Positions 7,336-9,618 of a DNA stretch of 9,618 nucleotides are shown here, one piece after another (the first letter of the stretch is position 1; the number at the start of each line of letters is the position of its first letter). The DNA is from Oscillospiraceae bacterium (GTDB lineage: Bacteria; Bacillota; Clostridia; Oscillospirales; Ruminococcaceae): positions 1 through 9,618 of the forward strand of contig JAEDHF010000071.1 of NCBI GenBank assembly GCA_016297165.1, written 5' to 3'. A model generated the notes under the pieces. That model had not been told where the DNA came from. It saw only the letters and a program-made list of their open reading frames with translations, and did no database searches. The translations under genes and the position numbers were made by a program.

Positions 7336-8198
7336 CAGTCTTTCTCCTTTTTCAGAAAGAAGTTAAGGGTTGCGTTAATAAGCATAATGAAAAGGAACAG
7401 CACAAGAGCTATAGAGAAAAGCGCCTGCTGCTGTAAGCCGCTCGAATAGGACATCTCGCTGGCTACCGCCGTTGTAAGAAAGCGTACGCTTTCAAAAAGA
7501 GAGGGCATATTCGCCGCATTTCCCGACACCATCATAACTGCCATAGCTTCGCCGATAGCTCTACCTACTCCGAGAACTACCGCCGCCGCAATACCGCTTT
7601 TCGCCGCAGGAACTGACACCCTGAAATAGGTTTCGATAGGCGTAGCGCCGAGGGCAAGAGAAGCGTCCTCGTATTCCTTCGGAACAGCGTCAAGAGCGGT
7701 CATTGAAACCTTTATAATTGAGGGGAGAATCATTATTGCGAGAACGATAATAGCCGCTAAAAGGCTTGCTCCGTCGGGTACATCAAACAGCGTTCTTATG
7801 CCGGGCACAAGTACCAGCATACCCACTAAACCATATACAACCGAGGGAATTCCCGCAAGAAGACTTACCGCCCCTTCCATAAAGGTTTTTACCTTAGGCT
7901 TCGCAATTTTTGAGAGATAAACCGCCGATAAAAAGCCGATAGGGACGCCTACCAAGATTGCTCCTGCCGTTCCGTAAACGCTGGTTAATATAAAGGGCAG
8001 TATTCCGTATTTCGGAGTTTCGGCGGTGGACGCCCATTCTGTACCAAAAAGGAAATCGAAAAGTCCGATTTCCTTAATGGCAGGTATGCCCGAAACTACG
8101 AGATAAACCGTTATAAGAAGTACGCTTCCTACAGTAAGCAGTCCCAGTATCAGAAATATACCGTGGACAATTCTTTCAAGAGCTTGATTCTTCTTCAT
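7335..8198 (-). CDS. pstC: Phosphate ABC transporter permease PstC
   Basis: The partner membrane subunit of PstA. It is 287 aa with about six helices (roughly 13-36, 68-95, 110-133, 147-164, 203-225 and 258-281). The coupling-loop motif is EYEDASLALGATPIETYFRV (175-194), then SVPAAKSGI; the sequence GIPSVVYGLVGM (116-127) is typical of the PstC/PstA family. A periplasmic loop after helix 1 contains FLFGTEWASTAE, a PstC feature. Only one base separates its ATG from the pstS stop (TGA-T-ATG), and no Shine-Dalgarno sequence precedes it: the bases before it are GCAGCAAACTGAT. Its translation therefore probably depends on ribosomes finishing pstS. That could help set the ratio of abundant binding protein to scarce permease. 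Confidence 0.95.
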   Translation of the reverse strand: MKKNQALERIVHGIFLILGLLTVGSVLLITVYLVVSGIPAIKEIGLFDFLFGTEWASTAETPKYGILPFILTSVYGTAGAILVGVPIGFLSAVYLSKIAKPKVKTFMEGAVSLLAGIPSVVYGLVGMLVLVPGIRTLFDVPDGASLLAAIIVLAIMILPSIIKVSMTALDAVPKEYEDASLALGATPIETYFRVSVPAAKSGIAAAVVLGVGRAIGEAMAVMMVSGNAANMPSLFESVRFLTTAVASEMSYSSGLQQQALFSIALVLFLFIMLINATLNFFLKKEKD

Positions 8199-8199
8199 A

Positions 8200-9000
8200 T
8201 CAGTTTGCTGCTACAACACCTGCGGAGGAGATAGCTGTTCTTGCCTTTTCCGAGGTTACATAGTCGAAGAATTTCTGTGCCGCAGAGGAAAGCTTTTCGC
8301 CGCTTTTCGTTACAAGCACAAAGGGACGCTGAACAACATAGCTTCCGTCCTTGATTGTAGCTTCGTTAGCCACAACGCCGCCAACCTTAACTGCCTTAAC
8401 GGTATCCTTTACGGAGGCAACCGAGGCATAGCCGATTGCGTCGGGATTCTGTGAAACTGTTGTAATTACGTCGCCTGTTGAGGTAAGCTCCTGACGATAT
8501 TTGCATTTATCGCTTGTTCCGGTAATGGATTCGAAGCCGTCTCTTGTACCGCTTCCTGCTTCTCTGCCGATAAGTACGATTTCAGCGTCCTTACCGCCGA
8601 TTTCGCTCCAGTTGCCGATTTCTCCCGTATATATCTTTGCGATTGTATCAACGTCAAGGTCGTCAACAGTATTTTCGGGGTTAACGATAATTGCGATTCC
8701 GTCATAGGCTAAAACTGTTCCGTTAAGTCCCTGTGCCTTTTCCTCGTCCTTAAGGTTACGGCTTGAAAGCCCGATATCACAGCTTCCTGCCGCTACCGCC
8801 TTAATGCCCGAGCCTGAGCCGGTAGGGTTATAGGTTACGGAAATACCTGTTTCGGTTTCGAAGGCTTCGCCGAGAACGCCGATTACTTTTTCCATAGAGG
8901 TTGAGCCGTCGGTAGCTACAGATTCCTTCTCTGCAGAACAGCCTGTTATTGCGGTGCAGATAAGAAGCGCCGCTGCTAAAGCTTTGATTGATTTTTTCAT
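8200..9000 (-). CDS. pstS: Phosphate-binding lipoprotein PstS
   Basis: The extracellular receptor that captures phosphate and hands it to PstC-PstA. At 266 aa it is the compact Gram-positive form. It has a lipoprotein signal peptide: MKK, a hydrophobic core, and lipobox AITGC with Cys21 as the lipidated residue. In the mature protein the phosphate-binding elements are visible: DGSTSMEK (31-38), the PTGSGSGIKAV loop (59-69), SCDIGLSSR (73-81), YDG with Asp100, and GREAGSGTRDGF (145-156) whose Ser/Thr/Arg residues contact the anion in known PstS proteins. The ATG has AAAGGAAG about nine bases upstream. As the first gene, it sits about 30 bases behind the predicted transcription start of the Pho-regulated promoter. 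Confidence 0.96.
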   Translation of the reverse strand: MKKSIKALAAALLICTAITGCSAEKESVATDGSTSMEKVIGVLGEAFETETGISVTYNPTGSGSGIKAVAAGSCDIGLSSRNLKDEEKAQGLNGTVLAYDGIAIIVNPENTVDDLDVDTIAKIYTGEIGNWSEIGGKDAEIVLIGREAGSGTRDGFESITGTSDKCKYRQELTSTGDVITTVSQNPDAIGYASVASVKDTVKAVKVGGVVANEATIKDGSYVVQRPFVLVTKSGEKLSSAAQKFFDYVTSEKARTAISSAGVVAAN

Positions 9001-9036
9001 AATTGATTCTTCCTTTCTTTTTTTGCTTGCAGGCTG

Positions 9037-9042
9037 ATTATA
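9037..9042 (-). promoter_or_regulatory. -10 box of the pstS promoter
   Basis: TATAAT on the - strand, giving a predicted start near 9030 and a leader of about 30 bases before the pstS ATG. The hexamer at the normal -35 distance (17 bp spacer, 9060-9065) is TTTCGG, a poor match to TTGACA. Weak -35 boxes are usual in PhoB/PhoP-activated promoters. Confidence 0.75.
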
Positions 9043-9050
9043 CCGCCTGA

Positions 9051-9093
9051 GGGTAAAATCCGAAAGGGGTGGAATGTAAAATGTATGTAAAAT
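9051..9093 (-). promoter_or_regulatory. Probable Pho box (PhoB/PhoP-binding direct repeats)
   Basis: On the - strand ATTTTACAT occurs exactly twice, at 9093-9085 and 9082-9074, 11 bases apart (one helical turn). A third partial copy, ATTTTACCC, lies at 9059-9051, 23 bases further on and eight bases before the -10 box. Pho boxes of Gram-positive PhoP are TT-ACA-type repeats at 11-base spacing, and TTTACA fits. The regulator itself is encoded in the same operon, so positive autoregulation is expected. An AGGGG/CCCCT inverted repeat (9065-9069, 9102-9106) flanks the two perfect copies; its meaning is unknown. Confidence 0.7.
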
Positions 9094-9142
9094 AGATAAA
9101 TCCCCTATCCGACATATTAGTAATATTGAGGATTTGTGATAA

Positions 9143-9247
9143 TTATGTAAGTATTATTTAGGTTATTTTATCGAAGGTAATGATAGGAAGAGGCTGCCTG
9201 TTATCGGCTTACTTGTGATGCTCAAAGAATATCGTAAGGAGGCCTAA
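9143..9247 (+). pseudogene. Possible remnant of a gene 3' end, product unknown
   Basis: A 34-codon open frame without a start codon near its beginning ends in TAA at 9245-9247. The C-terminal part reads like real protein: YFIEGNDRKRLPV followed by IGLLVMLKEYRKEA. The AAGGAGG at 9236-9242 overlaps its last codons, as happens when a next gene follows in an operon, but the reading frame after it (GTG at 9254, MRKKL) stops after five codons. This arrangement suggests a deleted two-gene unit of which only the joint survived. Chance is a real alternative at this length, and I do not recognise the family. Confidence 0.35.
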
Positions 9248-9307
9248 ATCATTGTGCGCAAGAAATTGTAATATATATTGCAAATGCACTTGATTAAACA
9301 AGCTTCA

Positions 9308-9328
9308 GCACGGCGGCGTGCAATTTTT
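9308..9328 (+). terminator. Weak terminator-like hairpin
   Basis: GCACG (9308-9312) pairs with CGTGC (9317-9321) around a GCGG loop, followed by AA and five T residues. The stem is only 5 bp, so it may be a weak or former terminator of the decayed unit to its left. Confidence 0.3.
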
Positions 9329-9404
9329 GGCGTAACAATCGTCAAAGGCTGAATCTCAGACGACTATACCGTGTTATACGTTATAATGCGAGCACAAGGA
9401 CTTT

Positions 9405-9522
9405 TTGCATATTGCACAAAAATCCGATTTCTGAATTAAAACAATCTGATAAATTGCAAGAATATGTGTTGAAACTTGCATTTTTCAATTATTTTTGCAA
9501 TTTTTCTATTGACAACTTGCAA
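9405..9522. repeat. Helically spaced TTGCA motifs upstream of a strong promoter
   Basis: TTGCA begins at 9405, 9412, 9454, 9476, 9495 and 9517. The last four are 22, 19 and 22 bases apart, and 9412 to 9454 is 42, i.e. twice 21. Three of them (9454, 9495, 9517) are the palindrome TTGCAA. The last lies in the promoter spacer between the -35 and -10 boxes. Spacing near two helical turns would place all sites on one face of the DNA, as in operators bound by a cooperative regulator or in iterons. The surrounding AT-rich sequence raises the chance of random recurrence. Confidence 0.4.
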
Positions 9523-9536
9523 AATCGTGGTATAAT
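9509..9536 (+). promoter_or_regulatory. Full-consensus housekeeping promoter reading out of the right edge
   Basis: TTGACA (9509-9514), a 16-bp spacer, and TATAAT (9531-9536) preceded by TGG, which makes an extended -10. Transcription should start near 9543. Both hexamers match consensus exactly, so the promoter is likely very strong unless repressed. A TTGCAA motif sits inside the spacer. Confidence 0.85.
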
Positions 9537-9542
9537 AAACAC

Positions 9543-9618
9543 AGAAACAATAAAGAGAAACTAAAGGTCGCCTCTAAAAACCTATGTCGTTTATATGTGC
9601 TGTGAATTTAGTTGTAAG
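9543..9618 (+). other. Leader downstream of the strong promoter, cut by the window edge
   Basis: At least 76 bases follow the predicted start. An ATG at 9584 opens a frame (MSFICAVNLVV) that runs to the edge, but the only purine-rich sequence, AAAGG near 9562-9566, is about 17 bases away, too far for a normal ribosome binding site. The transcript could have a longer leader, be a small RNA, or drive a gene beginning beyond the edge. CACAG at 9540-9544 can pair with CTGTG at 9600-9604, but this is too short to mean much. Confidence 0.35.

Larger units (their letters stand above)
9094..9508. other. Long intergenic region without a complete gene
   Basis: No open frame of gene size with a ribosome binding site lies here on either strand. 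What can be seen is a coding-like remnant (9143-9247), a stray AAGGAGG, a weak GC-rich hairpin with a T run (9308-9328) and recurring TTGCA motifs from about 9278 onward. A TATAAT at 9382-9387 has no acceptable -35 partner. The region separates the leftward pst operon from whatever is driven rightward by the promoter at 9509. Confidence 0.6.

Noticed and set aside
9254..9271. Small gene starting at GTG 9254 after the AAGGAGG
   Set aside because: The frame stops after five codons (MRKKL), so it is too short; it is treated as part of a possible gene scar.
9382..9387. TATAAT as a second + strand promoter
   Set aside because: At 16-18 bases upstream there is no sequence resembling TTGACA, and the hexamer lies in a TTATA-CG-TTATAA imperfect palindrome that explains the match by composition.

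Overview
The window looks like chromosomal DNA from a low-to-moderate GC Gram-positive bacterium, most likely an anaerobic clostridium of the Ruminococcus/Oscillospiraceae type. The grounds are purine-rich GGAG-type ribosome binding sites, a lipoprotein PstS instead of a periplasmic one, a PhoR with an extracytoplasmic sensor domain, U-tailed intrinsic terminators, and the gene order pstS-pstC-pstA-pstB-phoU-phoB-phoR. The exact genus is inferred and cannot be settled here.

Layout. Positions 2-2335 (+ strand) hold the 3' part of a large single-pass membrane protein of unknown function, cut by the left window edge: a Gln-rich segment, a membrane helix, a beta-rich domain, a long helical region, a Ser/Thr linker and a C-terminal beta domain. 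After it, 2336-2516 looks like the eroded 3' end of a further coding sequence, closing three bases before a strong + strand terminator (2520-2551). A second terminator (2661-2700, - strand) ends the operon that converges from the right.

Positions 9000 down to 2707 (- strand) are one compact phosphate-acquisition and phosphate-sensing operon. PstS captures phosphate outside the cell, PstC and PstA form the membrane channel, and PstB hydrolyses ATP. PhoU links the transporter to signalling, and PhoR/PhoB are the sensor kinase and DNA-binding regulator. The genes overlap or lie 1-25 bases apart, so one transcript probably makes all seven. Upstream of pstS there is a TATAAT -10 box and repeated ATTTTAC elements, two of them in an exact 11-base repeat. 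This is the pattern expected of a PhoB/PhoP-bound Pho box, and it implies that the operon activates itself when phosphate is scarce.

Positions 9094-9618 contain no complete gene. They hold a probable coding remnant (9143-9247) followed by a Shine-Dalgarno sequence with almost no gene behind it. Next comes an AT-rich stretch with TTGCA motifs at roughly 21-base spacing, leading into a full-consensus + strand promoter (TTGACA, 16 bp, TGGTATAAT) that fires out of the right edge. This phased-repeat promoter is the least explained and most interesting part of the window.
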